Assembly (NCBI GenBank): GCA_031771865.1
Contig: JASISA010000040.1
Coordinates: 310,001 to 374,000 of the forward strand
Length of the DNA stretch: 64,000 bases
DNA from: Nothophaeocryptopus gaeumannii
Lineage: Eukaryota; Ascomycota; Dothideomycetes; Mycosphaerellales; Mycosphaerellaceae
Direction: 5' to 3'
This document shows, piece after piece, positions 42,836 through 54,103 of the stretch. The notes under the pieces are model-generated. The model was given only the letters and a program-made list of their open reading frames with translations, was not told the DNA's origin and made no database searches. A program made the position numbers and the translations under genes. The number at the start of each line of letters is the position of its first letter. Position 1 is the first letter of the stretch.

Positions 42836-42840
42836 GCGAC

Positions 42841-43594
42841 TTCACCTCGTCCTCCTTCACAACAGCATCAACATCCCGCCTTCACCACCTCCACGACCAA
42901 CGCGATCGCTATGCATCGTAGGGCTCTTGATCAGTGTGCTATAGTATGACGGGTATTGCAAGGCCTCCGGACGAATGATGTTCCTCGATACTGGAGGACT
43001 ATGAATGCACGGTCAATGCCGGCGTGCCCGTGTGATGATAGCTGCATTTGCGGATGCTAGAGGCTCAGCCTCGAAGTCCAGATGTGCGGCTGTCAAACTG
43101 GAGCAGTCTGATGACCCTGCTTCGCAAAGCTTCACATTCTCCGCTTTCACCAGAAGGTGGCCAGCTCTGCTTCACTTCCTCCGCAAACGCTGGATGTCGC
43201 TGCGGAAGAAGGCCAGACAAACGGGACGGACCGGTCAAGGGCGATTGATGTGACAACCTCTTCCAGACTTCCTCGCTAGCTCCCAACACTCCGGGGGTAT
43301 CTTTTTCGGATTAGAATGGCGCCTTCTCAGCGAGCTTCGTGGGAACAGAGCAGTCTCCATTTGATCGCAAAGCAACACATGCCGTATGCTGGAGGGCACT
43401 CGGGCCATGAGTGGCTATACGCCGGTAAGTACGCTGCCTCTCAACGGGCGCGCATGTGAAGATGCAGGGATACTCGGACGCCCGTGCTCTAGGCTTTGTT
43501 TTCCTTCGATCTTCTCCCGCGCCTTCCACCCAACACCGCGCAACATCACAACCGAGCTACCCACTCCAAGTACTTCCAAATCGCCATCGCAATT
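42841..43594. other. spacer between the mobile element and the DUF6604 gene
   Basis: About 750 bp with no supported gene. The right half should be the DUF6604 promoter and leader. The right terminus of the mobile element is expected within the first 100-150 bp but was not found. Confidence 0.4.
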
Positions 43595-45822
43595 ATGGCG
43601 CTCGAGGATCCTCGTTGGAACTTCTACGCCATGCACAACGCCGACACTACAGAGATGGTGACTTGGTTGATGCAGACGGCCATTTCACGCGGCTACGTCG
43701 CTTCCAAGACGAGCGGCACTGTCACATACAAGGAGGTAGGCGCCTGTCAAAGCAAATTCGTTACGTGCTCTGTGCTGATTGCAGCAGATTTACAATTGCG
43801 CCCACTTCATCGCAGAAGCAGAGCCTCCAGTCAAGGTCCCAGACACCATCATCGACGTGGTCGCGAACATTCTACGTACTCATCAGGTAAGGTCATGCCT
43901 GAACCGCACTTCAACATGGATTGTTGACTTTGGTCAGGGACAAGCAGACATTTTCATGGTGCGCAGCGGCGTACGTTCCAGGAGAAGACTATTGCACTGC
44001 ATCTTCATGGCCCACATGACGTACATTCTTGGTCTATTGAACGGCTTGAAAAAGAATGAAGGTAAGTCATCCATCCCTTGCAATAGGCGTGGCGGCGGCG
44101 AGAGCGGGCTTGAGGCGCCAAGTGTGGTGCCTGCATCACCGGCAAATAAGGGCAGTGAAGAAGGATTTGGGTCGTTCACGTTGGCTTCGGAAGGTAAAAG
44201 CGAGAGAAAAATGGCGCTCTTTTGCTTTCTGGTGGACACGCTTGAAATCGACCGATTTGTTCGCAAGCTCTGGGTGGCGTTCGGAAAGGGAACTCTCAGC
44301 ATCGACTGCGCCTGCGCTACAACCGAGATGGCCTTTGGATGTATTCGTCGTCGGGAGGAGCTGCTGGAGGAAGAGTTCAAAGAGCTTGGGTACGAGGACC
44401 ACGTGCAATTGTTCAATTCTCTGCAGAGGAGGGTTAAGCGTGCCAGAGAAGCCGACGGAGAGACGGACCTGATCAAGGATACTTCGTTCACCATCTTGTA
44501 CAACGCAACCAACCTGGCTATCCTGGCACTGCGGGGTACTCGAAAATATTCCGCAGAAAAGAAACATGGCAGCCGAACATATGTAATAGGCCCAGAGGCG
44601 GAGGTAAGTGCATATTGGCTTTTCTGCAAGGAAACCAGCCAATTGACATTGGTGCTAATTGTCGCTAGACCTTTTCCGCAGGTTTGTCGTTCGCCCGATC
44701 TCTTTTCGACAGCATTGCAGATCTGCAGCTCTGTGACAACCCTGAAGACGAGTTCACCTTCCAACTGAGGCCGAACGATGGGAAGGTTCCTCAAACGATC
44801 ACCTTGTCTGTTATGTGCCGGTGCTATTACCTGAATATCTATCCTGTCCTGGAGAATACGGTGCCCAATGACCATTTCTCCAATGTGGTCTTGGCCGAAC
44901 CACTGAACAACGCATTGAATCAAGCAACGGCTGATCTTCGCCGTTACATGGAGGCCAACAATGGCGCCTTCGATGGAAAGCTTGATGTATTGCTTGTCCC
45001 TCTTCTTCACATGCCTTCCATCACTCCACTGACACTTCCCAGGTCATCCGAAAAGCTTTGGTGAACGAACTCAATTTCACCAACATTCTACGCCTCGGAG
45101 AGCACGCAAAGCCGAAACCAAAGAAGTCCGAGCTTGCCGAAGCCCGAGTCTACACGCACTTCCCAATCTACGCTGCCGCACGGCTCAGACGCTTCAAGAG
45201 ACTCATGACCCAGATAGGCGCAGACCTCGCCAATCGAAACAACGTCGTCCAAGGACTCGCATATCTCTATCGCGCATGTCAACAATACGGCCTCCTTACG
45301 ACAATGTGGGAGGATATGGAATTCGTCATGCAAATCCAGTATTTCACCAAGCCCCTGGACAATTCTGACCCGTACGCTCTCGTCAAACACCTGGATGTCG
45401 CCACCAACAAGATCGAGTCCCGCCTTCACATCGACAGCCTCTACGAGATAATGGAGGAGAGCGGTCCTGAGGGCATGGAGCTAGACGAAGCCGTTCTCCG
45501 CGTCCTCGCAGAAGAATACGGCCACGAGACGGAAGTCCGAGACGTGCAAATGCTGCAGGCGTACTCAGGTGCATTTGTGGAGGACGAGCCGGAGCTCAAT
45601 TTCCGTTATCTCGAGTTCTGGGCGTTTTGTGCGGATCTCCTGAAGAAGATCCGGTCGCTTCTCTGGCCGCGCTTGCCGGCGGGTGTGAAGCCCAGCAAAA
45701 TTGGTGCAGATGTGCAGATTGTGCGGGCTTTGCTGCAGGAGGCGGCGGAGATGGGTGAGGAGGGTTTAGTGAAGGCGCAGATTTCGCTTGCGGCAAAGAT
45801 CATTGAGAAGGAGGTTAAGTAG
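43595..45822 (+). CDS. DUF6604-type fungal protein
   Basis: Predicted 668-residue protein in five exons: 43595-43735, 43785-43886, 43938-44603, 44669-44986 and 45043-45822, joined by introns of 49, 51, 65 and 56 bp with GT..AG ends. All junctions fall on codon boundaries. The N-terminal part (DTTEMVTWLMQTAISRGYV, then YNCAHFIAEAEPPVKVPDTI) and the W..F..G.(L/I)......TTEMAF pattern near residue 190 are typical of DUF6604, a domain of unknown function at the start of many large fungal proteins. The C-terminal 250 residues are helical (YAAARLRRFKRLMTQIGADL). The third exon may hide a further small intron after KKNE at 44062. No lesion seen. Function unknown, probably intracellular. Confidence 0.7.
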
Positions 45823-46697
45823 GGGTGAGAATGGCTTCCTTTAGGGTGTCTTTTTAGGTGCGTTTTCGATAGTTTGAATTGAGTCTTTGCTGCGTAGCTC
45901 AGAACCCGGGGCATAGAAATGGATTTTATGAGAGAAAGTAGTCAGACCTGAAGCTTCATTTTGGCTAAGTCCGTTTCAGAACTGAAGATACCTCGAATTT
46001 TCCGGGCGTTGCTTAAAATCTCTCGTGCTTGAAGTCTTTAAGTCCCTCACAATCTTAAATATATCTTAGGTAAATTTACATTCTGTAGGCACATTACTTC
46101 GAATTCCCTGCACTCAAAACCAAGATGATTGAAGAGAGGCTCCTGGTTTGCAGGGCCAATTCTCGCTAAGTCTGTCCCGATTTTCAGTCGTTCTCAGCTA
46201 ATCTTCCGGGTATTGAGGTGATTGAATCCAATGCAGGGGTGTCAAGATGGAATTTCTTAGGGAGGTATGGTCAGGTCTAGGCTGGATATTCGCCAAGTTC
46301 CTTCATCTTTTCAGGATATCTCAGCCAACTTCTCTATCTTCAAGGCCGTTGTTTCGAATCCCTGTGCGTCAAAGCGAATATTTTCGAAGAGAGACTGTTG
46401 GTTTGGAGAGTGGATTTTCGCTAAGTCTGTCCTAGATCTAAATGGTAAGTCTCCCTTTTCGCCACTGCTCGCTCAAGTGAACGATTTCTGTACGGTCGGT
46501 TTGCGTGCTCTCGTCATTGGGAACGAAAGCTATGACCGCCATGTGCTGCCAGCAGCAATGGTGATCACGTCGCATACAACGGTGCTGATTGGTAGTACCT
46601 GCAAAATTACCAACTCAATCTCGCCCAGATCGACTCGAATGCCTGAGATCTTCCTTTGGTTGTCTCGTCACCCACGAGGCATATCGTACCGTCGACA
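45823..46697. other. A/T-richer spacer with a diverged direct repeat
   Basis: About 870 bp without genes. It contains the repeat described next. An overlapping + frame at 46267-46920 runs antisense into the NRPS relic and is not supported. Confidence 0.4.
46098..46432. repeat. diverged direct repeat of about 80 bp
   Basis: 46098-46177 and 46352-46432 both begin TTCGAAT(T)CCCTG. Both continue through GAAGAGAG and TGGTTTG and end in TCGCTAAGTCTGTCC. A weaker third echo, GGCTAAGTCCGT, occurs near 45963. Divergence is high, so the copies are old. Confidence 0.55.
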
Positions 46698-49060
46698 CTA
46701 TCTGGCAAGATCACTCGTCAGAAAAGCCCGGCATCCCGAGCGACGGCGGACAGTGTCCAGCCAAGACAGGTTTGTAAAGAAAGCCGAATCGGTTAGTGAT
46801 CTATCATTGAGGTATTCCCGTGACAGTGTCGGTCCTTCCACAAGCAATTCGCCAACACTTCCAATCGCAGCAAGCCGGTCAGGTCGTCCAGCTTCCACGA
46901 TCCAAAGGTTTGCGACATAAGCCTGTCCAATACAATTCGCTGGTGTAGACCCTGTAAGCCCAATTTGAGCCGCGCATCTGACGGTACACTCTGTCTGGCC
47001 ATAGGTGGTGATGACAGTAGCTGCACTAGTCCAAGGAACCTTGGACAGCTTCACAACCAAGACACAGTGTTCTCAGTCCCGGCAGCTGAGATGGGTTGAT
47101 TAACTTTGCCACAGACGAGATCATCCACGCCCAGTTCACGCCAAACTTAGTCATGATACCAATCAAGTTCTGCATGCGCTCGCCATCTGTGGGAACGCAT
47201 ACTGTACCACCTTTGAGTAGAGTGGCGAAGGTTTCCCCAATGCTCGCACCAAATGTTCATGTAGAGAACTGAAAGATTCTGGTACTCCCGTCTATCAAGA
47301 GCGAGGTCCCGAGAGCTTCAGCGCTTGTGTAAAGTCCTCGATGCTCAAACACGACCGCTTTTGGCTTCCCAGAGGATCCGCTGATGAAGACCAGCGCGCA
47401 AGCGTTTTGTGGCCGTACAAGTGGAAGTTCGATCGGTGCAAGGGCAGCACGACTGTTCGCGCTGATGCTTTTGGCCCAGAAGGGTTTGTCTGCACAAAGA
47501 ACGGTGGAACACGTTGACTTGAGAAACTCATCGTGGGAGCCGTCCGTGACCACGATGGACACACCGGTGTGGGCAAGTAGCTCTTCCAGTCTTTCCGCGG
47601 AGTTGGCCGGGCTTAAGGCCAAGAAGGCAGCCCCGGCCTTGAGAATGCCCAATTCGACTGCAATGCCAAAGGCAGACTTCTCCATGCAGGAAGCAATGTA
47701 AATCTCTGGACGAGCGCCAAGGGCGATCAAGCTCAGAGCTATCGCCGTTCCTGCCTGATCGAGCTGTTCGTAAATGAGGTCGAAGTACGCACTATGTATA
47801 GCCAATTTCCGTGGCCATTGTTGCGCTCGGCGTTGTATCTCGGAGTGTATGCATGACTCCAGAAGCTTATGCTCTTTGGAGTTGATGCGAAGGGCAAAGT
47901 CGAGTGCGGAATCTGTGGGGTGCCCTTGCTGGCCTGGTCGTTCGTCGACGACATCTTTTGCATCGTCGAATAAATTGGTGCTCAACTCGATACGGTATCT
48001 CTGTAGAAGGTCACGAAGGAGCTTTCGGTCGCATTTCCCCGATGCTGTGGTAGGCAAGTAGCTCAGCGGGACGGATGCCGATGGTACCATGACGCTTGGC
48101 AATCGAGTACGGACGAATGCGATTGTCTTTCTGATCTCTCGCGCCAATTCCTCGGCCACTGTCAGAATGCGAGGCGATTCCTGTAAAACCCCAGGTTCGT
48201 GCAAACCAGAAGGGACGAAGCATACTACCAGTATGTCCGCCGTAGAGTCTGCACTGCGGTTTGTAGTCTCAACCACAACATCGTCCACAGAGTCAGCAAG
48301 TGCGAGCTTCGCGTGATGGCCGATCTCACCCAGCTCAATACGGACGCCTCGGACTTTGACCTGATCGTCCCGTCGTCCAAGGAACTGCAATTCACCATCG
48401 GGTCGAAAGCAGACGAAGTCTTCCGTCTTCAGCAAACAGCGTTCGTCGGTGTATGGTTTGAGCCAAGAAGGTATCGGGACAAATGTCGAGACAGTTTTGG
48501 TCCTGTCGTCCAGATACCCTTGGGCAAGAATTGGGCCCTCTATACAGAGCTCTCCCTGTCGACCAGGAAGGACCGGGCGCAAGTCCTCATCGCACACCCA
48601 GAATCTACATCCGATGGGCCGGCCAATAACGCACGGATCTGCATCAGGAGAAAGGCATTCAGCTCCTGAACAGTAGATGGAAGCTTCAGCAAGTCCGTAA
48701 GCCAAATTCAAACGGCATCAGCTGGCCCAACGAGATACATTCTCTTTCAGTACCGCCTCACCCCCAAGGACAAGGGTGCGAAGACTAGGTACCTCATCGG
48801 GTCCAAGCAACATTGCCATCTTTGGAGTGAGCAGTGCCCAGTGCTCGGGACAAGATTTCAACTTCTCCGTATTGCCAACCATCCCAAGCCTGTACAGCCT
48901 GGGCAGTGGGATTGCTAGCCGCCTGGTCAAGGAACAAGTCGTGAATGCATACATCTCGGGTGTGTGGAATAGGACCTGCAAGTTCCAGGAGATTCTCGAA
49001 GTCTTCAATTTGCAGGGTTGGAGGCGACGCTCTGAGTCCAACTGTGGTAGTCCACTCTGG
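46698..49060 (-). pseudogene. NRPS relic: two damaged adenylation domains fused head to tail
   Basis: On the minus strand: start of an adenylation domain (VCIHDLFLDQAASNPTAQAV near 48950) that jumps, through an internal deletion and frame change, to LLTPKMAMLLGPDEVPSLRT. A TGA interrupts at 48718-48720, then NLAYGLAEASIYCSG, the A8 motif RDDQVKVRGVRIELGEIG and A10 LPTTASGKCDRK. No carrier or condensation domain follows. A second adenylation domain starts at once (LIYEQLDQAGTAIALSLIAL, LVFISGSSGKPKAVV = A3). It is cut by TGA at 47257-47259 at a tryptophan-like site, by TAG after QGSLD near 47030, and by a frameshift. It ends after GQTEC and VGELLVEGPTLSREYL. Non-ribosomal peptide synthesis is impossible from this copy. 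Confidence 0.8.
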
Positions 49061-50388
49061 AAGTCGACTTGTCTCTGTAGCTAAACAGACTGTTACGGCT
49101 CGAGTTCGTATGTCTCAATAGCGAGCAACGACTGGAAAGAGGAAGAGTCTGCTACTTTGCATGAGTCACGTGGGGCTCCATTTCGGACTGAGACCAATGC
49201 CCACTGCGACCACCCGCAGGAGTAGGCGCAGCGGAATCCAGCCTTTTCCTCCGCGCAGTGAAGTACCCACAAGTGGTAAAGATCAGTCCTCGTGGTGCCT
49301 CGTCATTTTTTGGTGGTGTAGGTGGCCGTCTTCTCCACTCCCACGATCCGATTAGCTACGCGGAGTTATGAGTACACCTGGTGAAGTGCTTCTAGCTGCT
49401 CATCCGCTGCAGTCCTGAGAATAGGCCGTGTATCATAAAGCAAGCCACCTCATCAGACTGGGGTAACATGCGGCTTTCAAGCGGTGTGCATGTTCGTGAT
49501 CAACGGGATTGATGGGTGGTGCTTCTAAGTGCCACCGCCATCTTCAGCCATCCGAGTTCGACTGAAGATGACGGGCAAGACATGCGAGCAAATGTTCACG
49601 CGTCGCGTCTTGGGCGCGTGCGAGTCTCGCGATTGACCGTCTTTTGCCGGCCAATGAAACATATGGACACATTAGAGACATAATCGAGATCTCCTCGTGC
49701 CTTTGTTTTCAAACTGAAGGTTGATGGAGTTCAGAATGAAGGTTGATGGAAGTCTGAATGACTCTTGCTCGAGAATACATGTAGGAGCGAGAAGAGAGGT
49801 GACGTCGCGAATTGAGGTTTGCACTTCGGTCTTGGCACAACCTCAAGCCAGCACCATTGACCAAGATCAGTCATGTTGGACCCCCAGCCATGCGAAATGA
49901 TATACGAGATTCCGTGGGATGCCGCTACCGCCGAGATTCGTGACTTGGATGATGGGCGCGACCCACTAGCTTCCACGGGCCAAGTCATCGACCAGCTCCT
50001 AGCTGGAGTATCTAGCGAGGGGGAGCTTTCCATCCCGTCCGTCACTGCTAGCACCGCTCGTATGGGTTCGAATGACGTGTATTCGGAACGGGTCCCAAGC
50101 AGTATCCAACAGCTCTACCGGTGGAGCAGAGGAGTACCTGGATGAACACTCCGGATCCAAGGAGCGGGCTTCACGAGGAAGTAAAAGCCAGCCTGGAAGA
50201 TGCGAAGACACGTGGGAACACTTGGAGTGGAGAATCAGTAGAGAAGATAATAAGACTGAAGAGCAGGAGCGGTCGTAGGGCCAGAAGATTGCTTGCATTG
50301 CGCAGGTGCACTACCATCTTTGCGCAGCTGTACTATAAGATCCAAATTGAGCAGAGTAAAGACAAGCAGCCTGTTGTGGGTGATGCAA
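49061..50388. other. 1.3-kb region without a recognised gene
   Basis: Short frames on both strands, none with motifs. A near-repeat of GAAGGTTGATGGA occurs at about 49717 and 49738. The right end is downstream of MSP1. Confidence 0.4.
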
Positions 50389-51736
50389 TTACCGTCGTCC
50401 AGAACCGATGGCTTCCTCGGGGGGATCGTCAAAGTTGTCCACCTCTTCTGTGCTCCCGCTCCCATGACTGCGAACGTCATCATCTTCGGGCTCCCTCACC
50501 GCCAATTGCTGCACTCCGCCTCTTCGACCAAAGAAGTCATCAGTTTGCAGTCCACGTACAGCATCAGGTCTGATCTTCCTGCTCATGCTTCTCCCTTCTG
50601 CTCTCGCCGTCTTGATGTATTCTCGCACCGGCACCATTGCCGCATCTCTGCACGCCTCTTTGATGTCAGAGCCAGACATGCCTGCCGACACTCTCACCAG
50701 CACCTCCATGTCGAAAGCTGGCGACCCACATTGAGACCTTCTGTTGTCAATCTGAGTATCTTTCAGCGTCAATTTAAAGATCTGTCGCCTTTGCGCCGCG
50801 TTAGGGAGCGAGATCGGGAACTTCTTCGGCATACGGCGAAGTATAGCTTCGTCGATGTCCTGTATCCGGTTCGTTGCGCCCAGTATGCATATCCGTTGAG
50901 AGCCGCCGTCTGTTGTCGCCGAAGCCAGGCCGTCCCAATGTGTCATGAACTCCGCTTTCACCATTCCGCTGGCTTCATGCTCTCCACTCCTTCTTTGCCC
51001 CAATACCGCATCGATTTCGTCGATGAAGACGATTGTGGGTTGTAGCTTCCTCGCGAGGGAGAAGACGGCTGCCACTAGCTTGTTGCTGTCGCCGTACCAT
51101 TTCTCGGTCAAGGTAGAGATGTGTAGGTTGATAAAGCATGCGCCGCTTTCCCTTGCTAGCGCCTTGGCCAGCATCGTCTTTCCACAGCCCGGTGGTCCAT
51201 ACAACAGCACGCCGCTGGGTGCAGTGAGCAAGCTACTGTGGTTTGCATAGAGATGTGGCATTGTCAGAGGATATATCACGCTCTCGCGCAGCTCTTCGAT
51301 GATGGTATCCAAGCCTCCGATGTCGTCGAATGACACGGGTATCTCGTTCGGGCTGACTACTTCCATGGCTATCGTTTGCTCATACTGGTTCAGGGTAAGC
51401 TCCTTCCGTGACGGTCTTCGGCGATGCCGGGGCTCGTGGTCTTCATCATCGTACTCCGAATCGTAGGCATCGTCATCGTCTTGCCCGCGGTCGTGGCTTC
51501 CAAATATACTCTCCAGCCGTGAGGTGGCAGCGAGCGCCTTCTGCTTCTCTTGCTCTTTGGTACCGGCATCGGGATCGAGTCGGCTCAGGATCTGTTTCGC
51601 GCAGTAGTAGGCGAACGCAGGCTGAGAGAACAGTTAGCTTTGTCGCAAATCGCCAGCTGCAGGGTATTCGTACAGCAGCGATGACTAGGAGCAAGTCTTG
51701 AATGAACTGTCCCAGCTTCCGATCCCCGATGGCCAT
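50389..51736 (-). CDS. MSP1: Msp1/ATAD1-type AAA ATPase
   Basis: 431-residue AAA protein anchored in the mitochondrial outer membrane (and peroxisomes), where this family extracts mislocalised tail-anchored proteins. Exon 1 is 51674-51736 and exon 2 is 50389-51621, with a 52-bp intron (GTACGA, GCTAAC, CTCTCAG). The exon junction lies within the N-terminal membrane anchor (FIQDLLLVIAAPAFAYYCA). After an acidic linker come FDDIGGLD, Walker A GPPGCGKT at 163-170, Walker B IVFIDE at 218-223, the sensor region ILGATNR and the arginine-finger RRMPKKF. The C-terminal helical lid contains GMSGSDIKEACRDAAM. The tail of about 40 residues is acidic and longer than in yeast Msp1. Divergent with thymidylate synthase. 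Intact. Confidence 0.92.
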
Positions 51737-51986
51737 ATTGGCGTGGTATAGCTAAGGTATCGAAAGGTCGAAGGTGTTGTTGCGATCACATGCGTGAAGT
51801 GATCGTGCTTGCCGAAGTTGAAATGTGGCGCCTGCCGAGTTTAGCCTCACTGGCGTCATTGCGGCCGGTGCGCGACCGGGACGTGGCTGCAGGGAAGTCG
51901 CGTGTTTCGGGACGCGTGCTGAGCTGGAAATCGTAACTTCAACATTAACCTCGCATCCACCTTCACACACATATACTGCATATATC
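51737..51986. promoter_or_regulatory. bidirectional promoter of MSP1 and thymidylate synthase
   Basis: Only 250 bp separate the two divergent start codons, so regulatory sites must be shared or interleaved. It contains GC-rich boxes (CGGCCGGTGCGCGACC near 51863). An ACGCGT-type cell-cycle (MCB) element, known at yeast thymidylate synthase, has a close form ACGCGTGCT at about 51912; its role here is only suggested. Confidence 0.5.
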
Positions 51987-53000
51987 ATGGCACCAGCAGC
52001 AGTAGAAGCAGATACGGCCATCGAGCCTCAACTGGCCGTCAAGACTGAGAACGGCACCGCCAACGGCCACACCAAGCCACATGAAGAATACCAATACCTG
52101 AACCTCATACGCGATATCCTCAAAGATGGCGAGCATCGTCCCGATCGGACAGGCACCGGCACGCTCTCCATACCGTTCCCGCCTCAACATCGATATACAC
52201 TCTCAAGACCAGACGGGACATTAATCCTTCCTCTCCTAACCACGAAGCGTGTCTTCCTCCGGGCCGTCCTTGCCGAGTTGCTGTGGTTCGTGGCAGCAGA
52301 CACAAACGCAAAGACATTGCAAGATCAGAACGTGCACATTTGGGATGGAAATGGATCGCGGGAGTACCTGGACAAAGTTGGCCTCTCACATCGCGAGGAG
52401 GGTGATCTAGGACCGGTCTATGGCTTCCAATGGAGACATTTCGGTGCAGAGTACAAGGACTGCCACACGGACTACTCCGGCCAAGGCGTTGATCAGTTGG
52501 CGGAGGTGATTGAAAAGTTGAAGACCAACCCATACGACAGACGCATTATACTTTCAGCGTGGAACCCAGCAGACATGAAGAAGATGGCACTACCTCCCTG
52601 CCATATGTTCGCCCAATTCTACGTCAGCTTCCCACAGAGTGCACCTACAAGAACGGACGGCTCGCAGAAGGGAACACTGCATACGCTTTTGTACCAAAGA
52701 TCAAACGATATGGGACTCGGTGTGCCATTCAACATCGCCAGCTACGCATTGCTCTCACATATGATTGCGCGCGCGACGGACCTCACACCTGGAACATTGA
52801 CGCATACAATGGGCGATGCACATGTGTACTTGGATCATCGCGAAGCACTGGAGCTTCAACTTCAGCGGCAGCCAAAGGACTTCCCGTCATTGGAGATATC
52901 AAGAGAGGTTGGATGCAGCATTGATGGCTGGAAGGCTGAAGACTTCAGAGTTGTGGGCTATGAGCCGCACAAGACCATTGCTATGAAGATGAGTGTTTAG
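51987..53000 (+). CDS. CDC21: thymidylate synthase
   Basis: 337-residue enzyme converting dUMP to dTMP with methylene-tetrahydrofolate. The start at 51987 gives MAPAAVEADTAIEP; upstream codons in the same open frame lack an ATG in good position. A non-conserved 30-residue leader precedes EEYQYLNLIRDILKDG. Family motifs: DRTGTGTLS near 53, TTKRVFLRAVLAELLWF near 85, GPVYGFQWRHFGAEY near 142, and the active site ALPPCHMFAQFYV with Cys205. QRSNDMGLGVPFNIASYALL and GDAHVYLDH follow. Intronless and intact. Length and motifs are normal for a fungal enzyme. Confidence 0.96.
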   Translation: MAPAAVEADTAIEPQLAVKTENGTANGHTKPHEEYQYLNLIRDILKDGEHRPDRTGTGTLSIPFPPQHRYTLSRPDGTLILPLLTTKRVFLRAVLAELLWFVAADTNAKTLQDQNVHIWDGNGSREYLDKVGLSHREEGDLGPVYGFQWRHFGAEYKDCHTDYSGQGVDQLAEVIEKLKTNPYDRRIILSAWNPADMKKMALPPCHMFAQFYVSFPQSAPTRTDGSQKGTLHTLLYQRSNDMGLGVPFNIASYALLSHMIARATDLTPGTLTHTMGDAHVYLDHREALELQLQRQPKDFPSLEISREVGCSIDGWKAEDFRVVGYEPHKTIAMKMSV

Positions 53001-53149
53001 ACTCTATGTTGCACGAATGGATACGCCTTTGAGAAAGTCTTGAATCGTAAGCCTCAAGGGCCTCTCTCTTGCAGCTGAATGACCGCTAATCATCGCCGGT
53101 CCTTGAGCTCGCGTGCTGAATACTTCTTTGGTTTCCAAAGAGCTTCGGT

Positions 53150-54103
53150 CAGGACTCCGATCGAGGGCTGCTCGAACGTGGTCGTAGCCATGCCTTTCTT
53201 AAGGATCTCCACGCTCTTTCCGAAGACAACTGCGTGACTGCCTCGCAGAGATCGCTCTTTATGAAACGGCGCAAAGTATATACCTCTTCTCCGGCAGCTC
53301 CGATCTCGAGGTGTGCTTTCAGCGGAAGTCTCAGCGTCGCACAATCACGGTCGATAGTAGCTCGGCGTCGCTGCCTAACAGCAGGAAAGTCCAAGCCCAG
53401 CGCATCCCACCCAGACGCTTCCGTCTCCGCATGCTTCAAGACAGACTCCATGCACTGCTTGCTGTGCGTCGTGGCGATGGGCTCCTGGCTTTTATCGAAA
53501 GCGCGAAACATGTACACAAAAGACACTGGCAGGGCGCGGCGCGCTTCGTCAAGGCGGTTAGGAGCAGCGACTGCGTTCGGCCCATACAGCGAACAGGGCT
53601 TCGAGTTGGCAGCTAGATGACCACTGGACAGTGCGAGTGCTTCGTCGGCGCCTCTTCTGGCTCTCGAGTCGCGACAGAAGCGATAAGTTGGCCAGCTTGA
53701 TATAGAGCTGTCCTACTAGCATCGTTTCCTGGGGTCTCCACTCCGGCCGCATCCCACAATACATCGCTGGCGATCTCGTACAAATACTCTCTTGCCTGCC
53801 GACCTGGAACCTCTCGCTGAAACGCTGCAACTTCGACGAGGAAGTTCTGCCACTCTTACAAAACCTGCAGAAGTCAAAGTGGAACCATGGATCGTCTTCC
53901 ACGAACAATTCCATGAGATCTTGAAGGATCTGGTTCGAAGAGAGCTTCTCCCAGTCTCCCCATTGCTGGAATAAGCCTCGGGCGCTCATCATTTGTGCCG
54001 ACGGTCTATCATCAGTACGCGACTGATCTAAAGGGCGAAATGGGCATGAAGCTACACTTTCCGAAGCACGGTCCGGTGGAGGAGAGAAATGCATTCCTCC
54101 CAC
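53150..54103 (-). pseudogene. relic of an unrecognised fungal family, copy 1
   Basis: Minus-strand reading in at least two frames. It includes LFQQWGDWEKLSSNQILQDL, then in another frame REYLYEIASDVLWDAAGVE followed by ALYQAGQLIASVA, then SFVYMFRAFDKSQEPIA and, near the end, GAAGEEVYTLRRFI. The order of these blocks matches copy 2 on the other strand (54340-55497). I do not recognise the family. Frames change without usable splice sites, so it looks decayed, but an unrecognised intron structure is possible. Confidence 0.4.

Larger units (their letters stand above)
38226..42840. mobile_element. multi-gene DNA transposon-like element with rve integrase and dispersed CACTCGYAG motif
   Basis: A 4.6-kb block distinguished by three genes and by about 35-40 copies of the core ACTCG(C/T), mostly as CACTCG(C/T)AG, which is rare in the rest of the window. 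Gene A (+) encodes a Cys-cluster/coiled-coil protein. Gene B (-) encodes a long low-complexity protein. Gene C (-) encodes a DDE integrase with an N-terminal helix-turn-helix. Limits are set by the first motif copies on the left and the integrase N-terminus on the right. Terminal inverted repeats and target duplications could not be identified by eye. Genes B and C each have a frameshift, so this copy is probably inactive. Superfamily not certain; the integrase pattern recalls eukaryotic IS3-like/Ginger-like elements. Confidence 0.75.

Noticed and set aside
46267..46920. 217-residue plus-strand frame
   Set aside because: Its right half is antisense to the NRPS adenylation motifs; the left half lies over repeats and shows no domain.
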